A stretch of DNA of 64,000 bases from Streptomyces hokutonensis (lineage in GTDB: Bacteria; Actinomycetota; Actinomycetes; Streptomycetales; Streptomycetaceae): assembly GCF_000376565.1 (NCBI RefSeq), contig NZ_BARG01000013.1:1-64000 (forward strand), given 5' to 3'. Shown one piece after another: positions 1-8,885 of this stretch (position 1 is its first letter; each line of letters opens with the position of its first letter). The notes beneath the pieces are model-generated. The model was not told the DNA's origin. It made no database searches and saw nothing but the letters and a program-made list of their open reading frames with translations. Made by a program: the position numbers and the translations under genes.

Positions 1-1
1 C

Positions 2-1024
2 CCCGGCACACCGCACCGCACCCCCGACACCCCACCACCCCGCCTGGACACCGAGGCCGCCGAACGGCTCCGCGCGCTCAGCGCGGGCGACGACGGCCTG
101 GAGGTCGAACTCCGCGCCCGCGCCGACCGCTCCGGCATCCGCCTGCACCGGGCCGGCTCCCCACCCCTCGGCTACGACACCGGCGTCGTCCAGCTGCACA
201 CCCGGATCACCGCCCGGGGCGAGAGCATCGGCCACATCGGCCACCAGTCCCACGGCCGCTCCGTCCCCGGCCTCCTGAACCGGCTGGCCACCGAGGAACT
301 GCCCGAACTCATCGGCCTGGCCCGCCTGTTGGCCACCAGACCCGTACCACGACTCGCCTACGACGACCTCCTCGTCGACGGCCGGGTCCTGGTCAAGCTG
401 CTCTCGCTGATCGTCCCCGCCTTCCAGCTGGACTCCGTCCTCGAAGGACGCTCCCCGCTCGCCGACCGCACCGGCGAAACGGTCGCCTCACCCGGCGTCG
501 GCCTGGTGGACGACCCGACCGCACCCGACAGCCCGCTCCCCGTCCCCTGGGACGGCGAGGGCACCGCCTGCGGACCCACCGCGCTGATCGAGGACGGCGT
601 CCTGCGCGGCTTCCTCAGCGCCCGCCGGACGGCGGCCGAGGCCGGTACCACCAGCACCGGCTCCGGACAGCGCGGCCCCGGCGGCGAGATGGTCACCGTC
701 CAGCCCGGCTATCTGAGGCTGCGTCACACCACCGACCTCGGCACCGAGTTCCGGCCCGGCCGCACGGTGCTGCACGTGGTGCAGGCCAACGGGGCGCACA
801 CCTCCAACCCCATCACCGGCGAGTTCTCCATCGGCGCCAACGCCGTGGTCGTAGGACCGGACGGCGGCCGCGACAACGCGGGCAACATCACCCTCGCCGG
901 CAACGTCTTCGAACTGCTGCGGAACCTCGACGGACACGACGGCCGGATACGGGTCAACCGCGCCCACGACTCCTTCGTCGCCGGCCCGGGGGTATGGACC
1001 ACCAGCCTCACGACCGGCCGCTAG
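2..1024 (+). CDS. TldD/PmbA-family metallopeptidase, C-terminal part (cut by window edge)
   Basis: This is the C-terminal part of a TldD/PmbA (TldE) protein; its frame is open from base 2, so the start lies outside the window. The family acts as a TldD/TldE pair that cleaves unfolded or modified peptides and is known to remove leaders from some RiPPs. Visible family marks are the PWDGEGT stretch followed by LIEDGVLRGFL, the segment NGAHTSNPITGEFS, and the late block SGN-like NITLAGNVFELLRNL. These match the PmbA-type C-terminal barrel rather than TldD. The stop is 14 bases before the exporter start, so the two are probably co-transcribed. Whether a TldD partner lies to the left cannot be seen. 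Confidence 0.85.
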   Translation, partial: PGTPHRTPDTPPPRLDTEAAERLRALSAGDDGLEVELRARADRSGIRLHRAGSPPLGYDTGVVQLHTRITARGESIGHIGHQSHGRSVPGLLNRLATEELPELIGLARLLATRPVPRLAYDDLLVDGRVLVKLLSLIVPAFQLDSVLEGRSPLADRTGETVASPGVGLVDDPTAPDSPLPVPWDGEGTACGPTALIEDGVLRGFLSARRTAAEAGTTSTGSGQRGPGGEMVTVQPGYLRLRHTTDLGTEFRPGRTVLHVVQANGAHTSNPITGEFSIGANAVVVGPDGGRDNAGNITLAGNVFELLRNLDGHDGRIRVNRAHDSFVAGPGVWTTSLTTGR

Positions 1025-1038
1025 GCCACGGAGTCCAG

Positions 1039-2298
1039 ATGTCACTGCTGAAGAACCCCGAGTTCCGGCTGTTCTGGGGCGCCCAGACGGTCAGCATGAT
1101 CGGGACGAACACGAGCAGGACCGCCATCCCGCTGCTCGCCGCCACCACGCTGGCCGCGACCCCGATGCAGATGGGTGTGCTGCAGGCGGCACAGACCTTC
1201 GCCTTCCTGCTCGTCGGACTGCCCGCCGGAGTCCTGGTCGACCGGGTGAGGCGACGCCCCGTCCTCATCGTCTGCGACCTGCTGCGGGCCGTCCTGATGA
1301 TCCTGATCGGCGTCGGCTTCTTCCTGGACCGGATCTCCTTCCCGGTCCTGCTGGCGGGCATGCTGCTGATCGGGTTCGCCACCGTCTTCTTCGAGATCGC
1401 CTACCAGTCGTACATCCCGGTCGTGGTGGGCCGCGACCGGCTCGTCGAGGGCAACGCCCGGCTGGAGAGCACCAATTCGGTCTCCCGGACGGTCGGCCCC
1501 ACCCTCGGCGGCTCCCTCGTGGAACTCGCCGGCGCCACCGCCACCCAGTGCTCCCAGGCCGCCGCGCACCTGCTGTCGGTGTTCCTGCTCTCCCGCATCC
1601 GCAGCGTCGAAGCGGTGCCCGAAGGACGCCCCGACCGGCGCATGGGCGCCGAGATCCGGGCCGGTCTGAGCTTCGTGCTGCGCCACCCCGTGTTCCGTGC
1701 GATCACCGGCTCGGCGGCCACGTACAACTTCTTCTACGCCATGACCCTGCCGCTGGTGACGCTGCTGCTGGTGGACGAGATCGGTTTCTCGGGCACCCTC
1801 GTCGGCGTCCTGATGACCATCGGCGGGGTCGGCGGAGTGCTCGGCGCCGCCCTCTCCGGCCGGCTCGCGCTCCGGCTCGGCCAGGTCCGCGCGATGCGGC
1901 TCGGCTACCTCGCGACGGTGCCCACCACCCTGCTGATCCCGTTCGCCGGCGACGGCTGGGCCGCGCTGCTGTTCGCCGGACCCTGGTTCGCCACCGCCTT
2001 CGGAATCATCGTCTACAACGTCGGCCAGGCCAGCATCCGCCAGGCGCTGTGCCCGCCCGACCTGCTGGGCCGGATGAACGCCAGCGTGCGCTTCCTCGTC
2101 TGGGGAATCCTGCCGCTCGGCTCCCTCGCGGGCGGCGCGCTCGGCGAGTGGGCCGGCGTACGGACCGCACTGTTCGTCGCCGGGGCCGGGATGAGCGCCG
2201 GCGGCCTGTGGCTGGTCTGCTCCCGGCTGCGCACGATGCGCGACCTGCCCGCGCCCGAGGACTTCCCCTTGGCGCGCACCGCCCCCCTGAGCAAGTGA
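1039..2298 (+). CDS. MFS exporter of the biosynthetic cluster
   Basis: The product is a 419-residue major facilitator of the drug/siderophore exporter type (MFS_3, EntS-like). It shows about 12 hydrophobic segments and the loop-2 signature VDRVRRRPVL after the second segment. The ATG at 1039 is chosen because GGAG lies at 1030-1033 and the family usually begins with a short stretch like LLKNPEFRLFW. An upstream in-frame start at 994 would overlap the peptidase gene. It sits inside the peptide-ligase operon, so it probably exports the pathway product. That role is inferred from context only. Confidence 0.88.
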   Translation: MSLLKNPEFRLFWGAQTVSMIGTNTSRTAIPLLAATTLAATPMQMGVLQAAQTFAFLLVGLPAGVLVDRVRRRPVLIVCDLLRAVLMILIGVGFFLDRISFPVLLAGMLLIGFATVFFEIAYQSYIPVVVGRDRLVEGNARLESTNSVSRTVGPTLGGSLVELAGATATQCSQAAAHLLSVFLLSRIRSVEAVPEGRPDRRMGAEIRAGLSFVLRHPVFRAITGSAATYNFFYAMTLPLVTLLLVDEIGFSGTLVGVLMTIGGVGGVLGAALSGRLALRLGQVRAMRLGYLATVPTTLLIPFAGDGWAALLFAGPWFATAFGIIVYNVGQASIRQALCPPDLLGRMNASVRFLVWGILPLGSLAGGALGEWAGVRTALFVAGAGMSAGGLWLVCSRLRTMRDLPAPEDFPLARTAPLSK

Positions 2299-2309
2299 AT
2301 GGAGCAATC

Positions 2310-3578
2310 ATGGCTACCCGTTTCGTGGTCTTCGTCGACTCGCCGTGGACCGGCGCGGGCCAGGACTGTGCCCGCTACCTGCTGGAACAGGGCGTCACCC
2401 CGATCATCGTCGCCGCCGACCCGGCCGCACTGCACCCCTCCCTGCTGCACGACTACGCCGAACTCGGCGTGGAGATCCAGGCCTGCGACGTGGACTCCGT
2501 CGACGCCGTCGTGGACTTCTGCCGCGAACTCGGCACGCGGGGCGAGGTGATCGGCGTGACCTCCGTGTACGAGTACTACTGCGACACGGGCGCGGAGGCC
2601 GCCGCCCGCCTGGGCCTGGCCGGACCGGACCCGGCGGCGGTGGCGATCTGCCGCTCCAAGGCGGCGATGCGCGAGGCCATGGCGGACACCCCGGGCCTCA
2701 ACCCGCTCTTCCGGGTCGCCGAGACGCCCGCACAGGCCGTGGCCGCCGCCGAGAGCATCGGCTACCCCGTGGTCGTCAAGCCGCTCGACCTGACGGGCAG
2801 TCTCTTCGTCCGCCGCTGCGACTCCGCCGACGACGTCGCCGCGATCACCACGCAGGTCATGGAACTGGGCGAGTACCTCGGCCACACGGTGACGCCGAAG
2901 GTGGTCGTGGAGGAGTGTGTGCCCGGTGCCGAGTACTCGGCCGAGATCGTGCACGGCAAGGTGCTCGGCCTCACCGAGAAGATCGGCAGCGAGCCGCCGC
3001 TGTTCCTGGAGATGGGGCACGTCTTCCCCGCCGCACTGCCGCCCGAGCGCGAACGGCTCCTGGTCGACAAGGCCGAGCAGGCGGTACGCGCGATCGGTGT
3101 CACCTGGGGTCCCGCGCACGTGGAACTGAAGCTCACCGCCGACGGAACGGACGCCCGCGTCATCGAGGTCAACGGCCGGATCGCGGGCGACCGCATCCCC
3201 GAGGCGGTCCGCATCGCCAGCGGCGTCGACATGTGCCGGCTCCACATGATCGCGCTGCTCGGCGGCACCCCCGACCTGACCCTGCGCTGCGACCGTACGG
3301 CCGCGATCCACTTCCTGATGCTGCGGCAAAGCGGCCGTCTCGACGCCATCGAGGGCATCCCGGAGGCCAAGGCGCTCAAGGGAGTCCACGAGGTGCACCT
3401 GCGCCCAGGAGTCCAGGCGGGCATCACCTACGAGGCCAACGGCTCCAACCGGGACCGCGCGGCCTGGATCATCGCCGAGGGAGCCGACCGCGACGAGGCC
3501 CTCGGGCGGGCACACGCGGCGGGCGACGAACTGACCTTCGCATGGTCCCCGGCCGGCGCGGCGGCCCGGTCCGCATGA
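2310..3578 (+). CDS. ATP-grasp ligase 1
   Basis: This is a 422-residue ATP-grasp enzyme. Such proteins activate a carboxylate as acyl phosphate and join it to an amine or thiol; many in actinomycetes make dipeptides. The N-terminal third is a pre-ATP-grasp Rossmann-like part (RFVVFVDSPW). The ATP lysine is in YPVVVKPLDLTGS, the hinge is VVEECVPGAEYSAEI, and metal-binding residues are in VIEVNGRIAGDRI. GGAG at 2301-2304 precedes the ATG. Its TGA overlaps the next ATG by four bases, so translation of the next gene is probably coupled. The substrate is unknown. Confidence 0.88.
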   Translation: MATRFVVFVDSPWTGAGQDCARYLLEQGVTPIIVAADPAALHPSLLHDYAELGVEIQACDVDSVDAVVDFCRELGTRGEVIGVTSVYEYYCDTGAEAAARLGLAGPDPAAVAICRSKAAMREAMADTPGLNPLFRVAETPAQAVAAAESIGYPVVVKPLDLTGSLFVRRCDSADDVAAITTQVMELGEYLGHTVTPKVVVEECVPGAEYSAEIVHGKVLGLTEKIGSEPPLFLEMGHVFPAALPPERERLLVDKAEQAVRAIGVTWGPAHVELKLTADGTDARVIEVNGRIAGDRIPEAVRIASGVDMCRLHMIALLGGTPDLTLRCDRTAAIHFLMLRQSGRLDAIEGIPEAKALKGVHEVHLRPGVQAGITYEANGSNRDRAAWIIAEGADRDEALGRAHAAGDELTFAWSPAGAAARSA

Positions 3579-4975
3579 CACCCGAGCCCGGGCCGGCGGC
3601 ACCGGTCCCCCCGCGCACGGTGACCGTCCCCTTCGAGGCGGGCGGCACCGGCCCGGCCCCCCTGACCTGGAGTCAGCAGTACTACCTGGCGGAAACGGAC
3701 GCGGCCCGCCCCCACGGCCGCAGCCTGGCCATCACCCGCCTCTACCCCCTCCGCCCCGGGGTGAGCGAGGAACAGGCGACGAGCGCGGTACGCGATCTCA
3801 TGGAGCGCTACGAGACCCTGCGCAGCCGGGTGATCCGGTCCAGCCCGCCTGGTCAACAGGTCTACCAGCAGGGCGAGTTGAGGGTGGCCGTGCATGATGT
3901 CGCGGCGCCCGGGATCCAGGTCCCGGCCGACGCCGTACTCGCGGATCTCGCCCGCCGCCCCTTCGACGTCACCGAGGAATGGCCGGTGCGGGCCGCGCTG
4001 GTCGGGGTCGGTGGGCGGCCCCGTTTTCTCGCGCTGGCCTTCAGCCATGTCGCCGTGGACGCCTACGCGTTGCTGCCGGTCGGCGCGTTTCTGGTGGAGC
4101 GGTGCGCGCGGGCGGACCCGGTCGCGCGCACCCTGCCCGGGGCCGGTGCCAAAGGGTCGCAGCCGCGCGAACTGGCCGAGGCCGAGGCGTCCGAGGCGGG
4201 AGACCGCGCCGCCCGCCGGGCACTGCTCCACGCCGAGCGGGTGCTGCGGCGCATGCCCGCGACCTCCGTCCGCGGCGGCCGCCCGCGCACCGGTGAGCGG
4301 TTCCGCTTCCTGCGCCGGAGATCCGCCGCACTCGACCTCGCCGTGGGCGCGCTGGCGGCCCGCACCGGAGAGAGCGCCGCCGCCGTACTCGCCGCGGCCG
4401 TCCTGGCACTCGACGCCGCGGACACCGGTGAGCGGTACGCCGCCGTCCAGTTGATCTCCGCGAACCGGCTGCGCCCGGAGACCGTGGACGCGGTCGTCCC
4501 CTGCTCCCAGCCGGTGCTGTGCTGCGCCGACACCGAGGACGCCTCCTTCTCGGAGCTGGTGCGCCGTACCGCCGCCGCCTCCCTGCGCGCCTATGCGGCC
4601 GGCCCCTGCCCGCCCGCCGCCCTGGCGGAACTGCGCGCCGCGGTGGAGCGGGAGCGGGGCGTACGGCTGGACGGCGTCCCCACCCTCAACTACCGCCCCC
4701 GGGCCACCGCGTTGCCCGTCCGGGAGACCGACGCCGAAGAGCTGCGCCGGGCCGCGGCCGACACCGAGACCGAGTGGATGGACAGCGCCATGCTCTGGCG
4801 GTCCGCCCACTACCTCAGCGTCGACGCAGACGGCACCGGCGTCCGGCTGCTCCTGCAGATCGACACGGAGATCCGGTCCCCGGGATGGGCCGAACGCCGG
4901 CTGGCCGACCTGGAAGCCCTGCTGTGCGCCGCCGCGACGGACACGCGAATGACACGAATCCGGAGAGCCCGATGA
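3575..4975 (+). CDS. Stand-alone condensation-like acyltransferase
   Basis: The 466-residue product resembles an isolated NRPS condensation domain. The typical opening LTWSQQYYLAE (about residues 30-40) is followed by the chloramphenicol-acetyltransferase fold. The catalytic HHxxxDG motif appears as SHVAVDA at residues 157-163, keeping the second histidine (H158) and aspartate (D162) but with Ser and Ala at the ends. Free-standing members join amines to acyl donors outside an assembly line. Overlaps of four bases on both sides (ATGA) place it between two ATP-grasp genes. The pathway may therefore combine ligase-made amides with one condensation-type step. No carrier protein is seen in the window. 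Confidence 0.75.
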   Translation: MTPEPGPAAPVPPRTVTVPFEAGGTGPAPLTWSQQYYLAETDAARPHGRSLAITRLYPLRPGVSEEQATSAVRDLMERYETLRSRVIRSSPPGQQVYQQGELRVAVHDVAAPGIQVPADAVLADLARRPFDVTEEWPVRAALVGVGGRPRFLALAFSHVAVDAYALLPVGAFLVERCARADPVARTLPGAGAKGSQPRELAEAEASEAGDRAARRALLHAERVLRRMPATSVRGGRPRTGERFRFLRRRSAALDLAVGALAARTGESAAAVLAAAVLALDAADTGERYAAVQLISANRLRPETVDAVVPCSQPVLCCADTEDASFSELVRRTAAASLRAYAAGPCPPAALAELRAAVERERGVRLDGVPTLNYRPRATALPVRETDAEELRRAAADTETEWMDSAMLWRSAHYLSVDADGTGVRLLLQIDTEIRSPGWAERRLADLEALLCAAATDTRMTRIRRAR

Positions 4976-7506
4976 CAGACCCGCGACAGCAGCAGACCGT
5001 CCTCCTGATCGGCGCCGGCGTCATGGCCGAGGGCTATCTGCGCGCGGCCCAGAAGGCGGGCCTGCGTGTGGGCGTCGTCGAGACACCCGCCCGGTACGCG
5101 GCCCTCACGGGGCGGTTCCCGTGCGTCGTGGACTTCGAACCGGTACCGGAGGTGATCGCGACCCGGGACGAGAGCTGGCTCTCCCCGGCCATGACCCTGG
5201 CCGGCCGGCTCGCCCCGGACGCGGTGTGGGCGTTCGCGGAGGCCCATGTCATGGCCGCCGCCATGGTCCAGCACCGCCTGGGGCTGCCGGGCCCCGGTCT
5301 CGACGCCGCGACCGTCTCCCGCAACAAGGCGCTCCAGCGCGCCGAGTTCCACCGTGCGGGCCTGCCGCAGCCCGCCCACCGGCACACGCCACGCCTGTCG
5401 GACCAGCGGGAGTGGGCCCTCGCCCGGCTGCCCGTCGTGGTGAAACCCGTGTCGCTGCAGGGCAGCCAGGGCGTGGAGCGGATCGCGAGCCCGGACGAGT
5501 GGGACGACGCGGTGGCCCGGCGGGACGACGAGGGGCCACTGCTGGTCGAGGAGTACGTGGCGGGCCAGGAGTACAGCGTGGAGGCGCTGGTGCACCGGGG
5601 CCGGGTCCTGTTCACCAACCTGACCCGCAAGGAGACCACCGGCCCGCCGTACTTCGTCGAGCTGTTCCACGAAGCCGGCCACGGCGCCGACCGCCCGCTG
5701 CTGCGCAAGGCCGCGGACGACCTGTGCGCGGGTGTCGTGACCGCGCTGAACTTCGGCACCGGCATCGTCCACCTGGAGTTCCGGGCGCGCGCCGACCACG
5801 ATCCGGTGATCATGGAGGTGGCCGTCCGCACCCCGGGCGACCACATCCTCGAACTCGTCGCCCGCGCCCACGACTTCGACGTCTTCGCCGCCTGTCTGCA
5901 GCTCGCCCTCGGCGAGGTGCCGGACACTCCCACGGCCCCGGTGCGCGCCGCCGGCAGCCTCTTCCTGTCCGCACCGGAACCGGGACGGCTGACCGGGCTG
6001 GACCTCGCCGCCTGGGCGGCCAGGCCCGAGGTCGTCGCACACGACGCCCGCCTCGCCCCCGGCGCTCCGGTGCGCCCCGCGCAGAACTCGGGCGACCGCC
6101 TCGCCTGGGCGGTGCTCACCCGCCCGACGGGGCCGGAACTGCGCCTGCTGGCGGAGCGGTTGGTCACCGAGGCCGTGGTGGAGATCGAGGCGGGTGCGGT
6201 GGGGACCGGAGCGGCCGACGCGGCAGGCCCCCTCAACACCCCTGTCCCAGTGAGGAGTTCCATGTCCAAGCAGCGTGTGCTGATCGTCGGCGGACGGATC
6301 GAGAACGTCCGCAAAGCCAAGGAGCAGGGACACGAGGTCGTCTTCCTGCAGCGCCCCGAACTGTTCCGCGCGGAGCACGCCGAGCTGGTGGACGCCGCCC
6401 TGCTGGTCGACTACCGGGACTGGGACACGCTCGCGCCCCTGATCACCGCGGCCCACCAGGTGTACGGCTTCACGGCCGCCGTGACGACGAGCGAGGCCGG
6501 GGTCGAGCCCGCCGCCCGCATCAACGACCTGCTCGGGCTCGGCGGTGTCTCCCACGAGGTGGCCCTGCTGCTGCGGGACAAACTCCTGATGCGCCGTCAT
6601 CTCGCCGCCGCGGCACCGGAGATCACCGTCGCGGCCGAGGAACTCGACGGCCGGGAGAGCCTCGACCGGTTCGCGGCGGCCCACGGGTACCCGTTCATCG
6701 TGAAGCCGGTGGACGGCATCGCCAGCCTCGGCCTCCAACTGGTCAGGTCCGGGGCGGAACTCGACGACGTCTGGGAGACCACCCGTGAACTGCGCGGGGT
6801 GGAGCACCAGTTCGCCTCGGCCTTCCCCATCGAGCGGTTCGTCATGGAGGAGTACGTCGACGGGCCGGAGTTCAGCGTCGAGGCGTTCACCTTCGCGGGC
6901 CGGCACGTGATCGTGGCGATCACCGAGAAGCTGACCTCCGACAACTTCGTGGAACTCGGCCATGTCGTCCCCGCCCGGCTGGATCCGGACTCGGCCCGCG
7001 CGGTCGAGCGCTGTGTGCACACCTTCCTGGACGCGATCGGGCTCCAGGAGGGCCCGAGCCACACGGAGGTACGGCTCTCGGACCGGGGACCCCGGGTGAT
7101 CGAGTCGCACAACCGGCCGGGCGGCGACCGCATCCGGGACCTGGTGGAGGCGGCCTACGGCTTCGACATCGAGCGCTACACCGTCGCCTGGGCCGGCGGC
7201 ACACTCCCCGAGCTGAACTCCCGGCCCCCACTGCGGCAGGCCGCGGCGACCCGCTTCCTGAGCGCGGAGCCGGGCACGGTGACGGCGGTGGAGGGAGCGG
7301 CGACGGCCACCGAGCACCCGGACGTGCTGACCGTCGCCCTCGACATCGCGGTCGGCGACACGGTACGACCACTGCGCTCCAGCTGGGACCGCATCGGCCA
7401 GGTGGTCGCCGTGGGCCCGGACGCGGACGCGGCACTCGCCCTGTGCGAGAAGACGGCCACGACAGTCGTGGTCCGCACGGAGGCACCGACCGATGCCCCC
7501 GAGTGA
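4972..7506 (+). CDS. Tandem (double) ATP-grasp ligase
   Basis: One uninterrupted frame of 844 residues holds two complete ATP-grasp units of about 430 and 415 residues. Unit 1 shows LPVVVKPVSLQGS, LLVEEYVAGQEYSVE and IMEVAVRTPGDHI. Unit 2 shows YPFIVKPVDGIASLG, FVMEEYVDGPEFSVE and VIESHNRPGGDRI. In unit 1 the usual metal-site Asn is replaced in EVAVR, so its activity could differ. Unit 2 also has its own start-like site: ATG at 6262 preceded by GAGGAG at 6252-6257, with no stop between units. The gene may give a fusion, a separate second enzyme, or both. It overlaps the condensation-like gene by four bases. Confidence 0.82.
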   Translation: MTDPRQQQTVLLIGAGVMAEGYLRAAQKAGLRVGVVETPARYAALTGRFPCVVDFEPVPEVIATRDESWLSPAMTLAGRLAPDAVWAFAEAHVMAAAMVQHRLGLPGPGLDAATVSRNKALQRAEFHRAGLPQPAHRHTPRLSDQREWALARLPVVVKPVSLQGSQGVERIASPDEWDDAVARRDDEGPLLVEEYVAGQEYSVEALVHRGRVLFTNLTRKETTGPPYFVELFHEAGHGADRPLLRKAADDLCAGVVTALNFGTGIVHLEFRARADHDPVIMEVAVRTPGDHILELVARAHDFDVFAACLQLALGEVPDTPTAPVRAAGSLFLSAPEPGRLTGLDLAAWAARPEVVAHDARLAPGAPVRPAQNSGDRLAWAVLTRPTGPELRLLAERLVTEAVVEIEAGAVGTGAADAAGPLNTPVPVRSSMSKQRVLIVGGRIENVRKAKEQGHEVVFLQRPELFRAEHAELVDAALLVDYRDWDTLAPLITAAHQVYGFTAAVTTSEAGVEPAARINDLLGLGGVSHEVALLLRDKLLMRRHLAAAAPEITVAAEELDGRESLDRFAAAHGYPFIVKPVDGIASLGLQLVRSGAELDDVWETTRELRGVEHQFASAFPIERFVMEEYVDGPEFSVEAFTFAGRHVIVAITEKLTSDNFVELGHVVPARLDPDSARAVERCVHTFLDAIGLQEGPSHTEVRLSDRGPRVIESHNRPGGDRIRDLVEAAYGFDIERYTVAWAGGTLPELNSRPPLRQAAATRFLSAEPGTVTAVEGAATATEHPDVLTVALDIAVGDTVRPLRSSWDRIGQVVAVGPDADAALALCEKTATTVVVRTEAPTDAPE

Positions 7507-8638
7507 CCGGGGGCGCGCCCCGCGACAACCGGGTTCGGTGGAGCGGGGTCCTGAGGTTGTGGCTGACTCCGGTGGTGATGGCGGGGCCCGTGGTGTGTCG
7601 GGGTCGGGTTCGGTGGAGCGGGGCCCTGAGGTTGTGGCGGACTCCGGCCGTGGCGGCCGGGCTCGTCCCGCATCGCGACCGGGTCAGGCGGAGCGGAGTT
7701 CGGAGGTTGTGGCGGATCCCGGCTCCAGTGACCGCGCTCGTCCCGTATCGCGGTCGGGTTCGGTGGAGCGGGGCCCTGAGGTTGTGGCGGATCCCGGCCG
7801 TGGTGGGCGGGCCCGTCCCGTGTCGGGGTCGGGTTCGGTGGAGCGAGGTTCTGAGGTTGTGGCGGATCCCGGCCGTGGTGGGCGGGCTCGTCCCGTATCG
7901 CGACCGGATCCGGCGGAGCGGAGTCCTGAGGCTCAGGTGGATCCCGGCCGCAGTGGCCGGGCCCGTCCCGTATCGCGACCGGATCCGGACGAGCGGGGGC
8001 CCGGCGCCCCGGTGGACCCCGGCCATGTCGAGATCACGTCCGAGGAGGAGCTGCGCGCTCTGGTCGGCGAGGCGAACCCGGTTGTCTACGGCAAGGCGAG
8101 CGCGCTGCTGGGCGAGTTCGAGCGGGCGTGGATCCGGCACACTCCGCTGGTGCTGATCGCGACGGCGGCGCTGGACGGCACCTGTGACGTGTCGCCGAAG
8201 GGCGATCCGGCGGGCTTCGTGCGGGTCCTCGACGATACGACGCTGGCGGTGCCGGACCGGCCGGGCAACCGGCGGCTCGACAGTTGGCTCAACGTCCTGC
8301 AGAACCCGCACGTCGGGATGATCTTCGTGATTCCGGGGCGGGGCGACACCCTGCGGGTCAACGGGCGGGCGCGGCTGGTTCGTTCGCCGGAACTGCTGGA
8401 CTCGATGGTGGTCAAGGGCAATCGGCCGAAACTGGCGCTTCTGGTGGACGTCGAGGAGGCCTATTTCCACTGTGCGAAGTCGTTCATGCGGGCAGGTGTC
8501 TGGGACCCCGGGTCGTGGACACCGGACGCGGCGCCGTCCAGGGCGCGCATCGCCAAGCGCACGGAGTGGAAGGACGTACCGCTTGACGTGCTCGAAGAGC
8601 GTTACGGGGCCGCCTACGAGCGCCGCCTGTACCCGTGA
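7493..8638 (+). CDS. PPOX-family FMN-binding protein with repetitive N-terminal extension
   Basis: Residues from about 175 onward form a pyridoxamine-5'-phosphate-oxidase-like split barrel of the MSMEG_1027 type, with DVSPKGDPAGFVRVLDD, PDRPGNRRLDSW and IFVIPGRGDTLRVNGRA. Such proteins bind FMN or F420 and reduce small molecules. The first 170 residues are seven 25-residue Arg/Gly/Pro-rich repeats (motif VERGPEVVADPG) and look disordered. The ATG at 7493 has GGAGG at 7479-7483 and overlaps the ATP-grasp gene by 14 bases, which supports translation through the repeats. A GTG at 8012 would give only the PPOX domain. It is probably a tailoring reductase for the cluster. Confidence 0.75.
   Translation: MPPSDRGRAPRQPGSVERGPEVVADSGGDGGARGVSGSGSVERGPEVVADSGRGGRARPASRPGQAERSSEVVADPGSSDRARPVSRSGSVERGPEVVADPGRGGRARPVSGSGSVERGSEVVADPGRGGRARPVSRPDPAERSPEAQVDPGRSGRARPVSRPDPDERGPGAPVDPGHVEITSEEELRALVGEANPVVYGKASALLGEFERAWIRHTPLVLIATAALDGTCDVSPKGDPAGFVRVLDDTTLAVPDRPGNRRLDSWLNVLQNPHVGMIFVIPGRGDTLRVNGRARLVRSPELLDSMVVKGNRPKLALLVDVEEAYFHCAKSFMRAGVWDPGSWTPDAAPSRARIAKRTEWKDVPLDVLEERYGAAYERRLYP
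7531..8034 (+). repeat. 75-bp tandem repeat, about 6.7 copies
   Basis: Repeat units begin at 7531, 7606, 7681, 7756, 7831, 7906 and 7981, exactly 75 bp apart. The best-kept parts are GGTTCGGTGGAGCGGGG and GTTGTGGCGGATCCCGG. The period is a multiple of three, so copy number can change without a frameshift in the PPOX gene. Confidence 0.93.
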
Positions 8639-8717
8639 CCGGCGGGCCGAACGCACCGGTGAGGAACACATGGATGCCAGGGGGTGTCAACACGATGACG
8701 AGGTGAACAATCGGTAA

Positions 8718-8767
8718 TTGCCAACCTTTGGCAAGCCTTGCCAAACCGGAAGGCCGGAGGTTAGCTT
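8718..8767 (+). promoter_or_regulatory. Three-box operator and promoter of the peptide gene
   Basis: Three 7-mers lie exactly 10 bp apart: TTGCCAA at 8718-8724, TTGGCAA (its inverse) at 8728-8734, and TTGCCAA at 8738-8744. The last box supplies a possible -35 (TTGCCA), followed after 18 bp by TAGCTT at 8762-8767 as -10. Boxes upstream of and over the -35 suit an activator. Binding by the neighbouring XRE-TPR protein is inferred. Confidence 0.6.
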
Positions 8768-8885
8768 GAGGGAATCAGGCGGGCCGCACGGGGGAGATGG
8801 CCACCTCTGGAGTGCGCCTTGTCCGCGGTCAAAGGTGATCGCGCCCATCCACTCGACCTGGAAACAAGGCAAAGGATCGATCATC

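Noticed and set aside
2345..3574. Long alternative frames inside the ATP-grasp genes and other core genes
   Set aside because: Rich in Arg/Pro/Gly and without motifs, these are the usual shadow frames of GC-rich genes.
7531..8034. Repeats of 75 bp (and of 84 bp at 12 kb) as CRISPR arrays
   Set aside because: There are no unique spacers between short repeats, only contiguous degenerate units, and no cas genes nearby.
7443..8156. A 237-codon frame in another reading frame through the 75-bp repeats
   Set aside because: Because the period is a multiple of three, any frame without a stop in the unit stays open. It breaks the PPOX domain frame and has no domain of its own.
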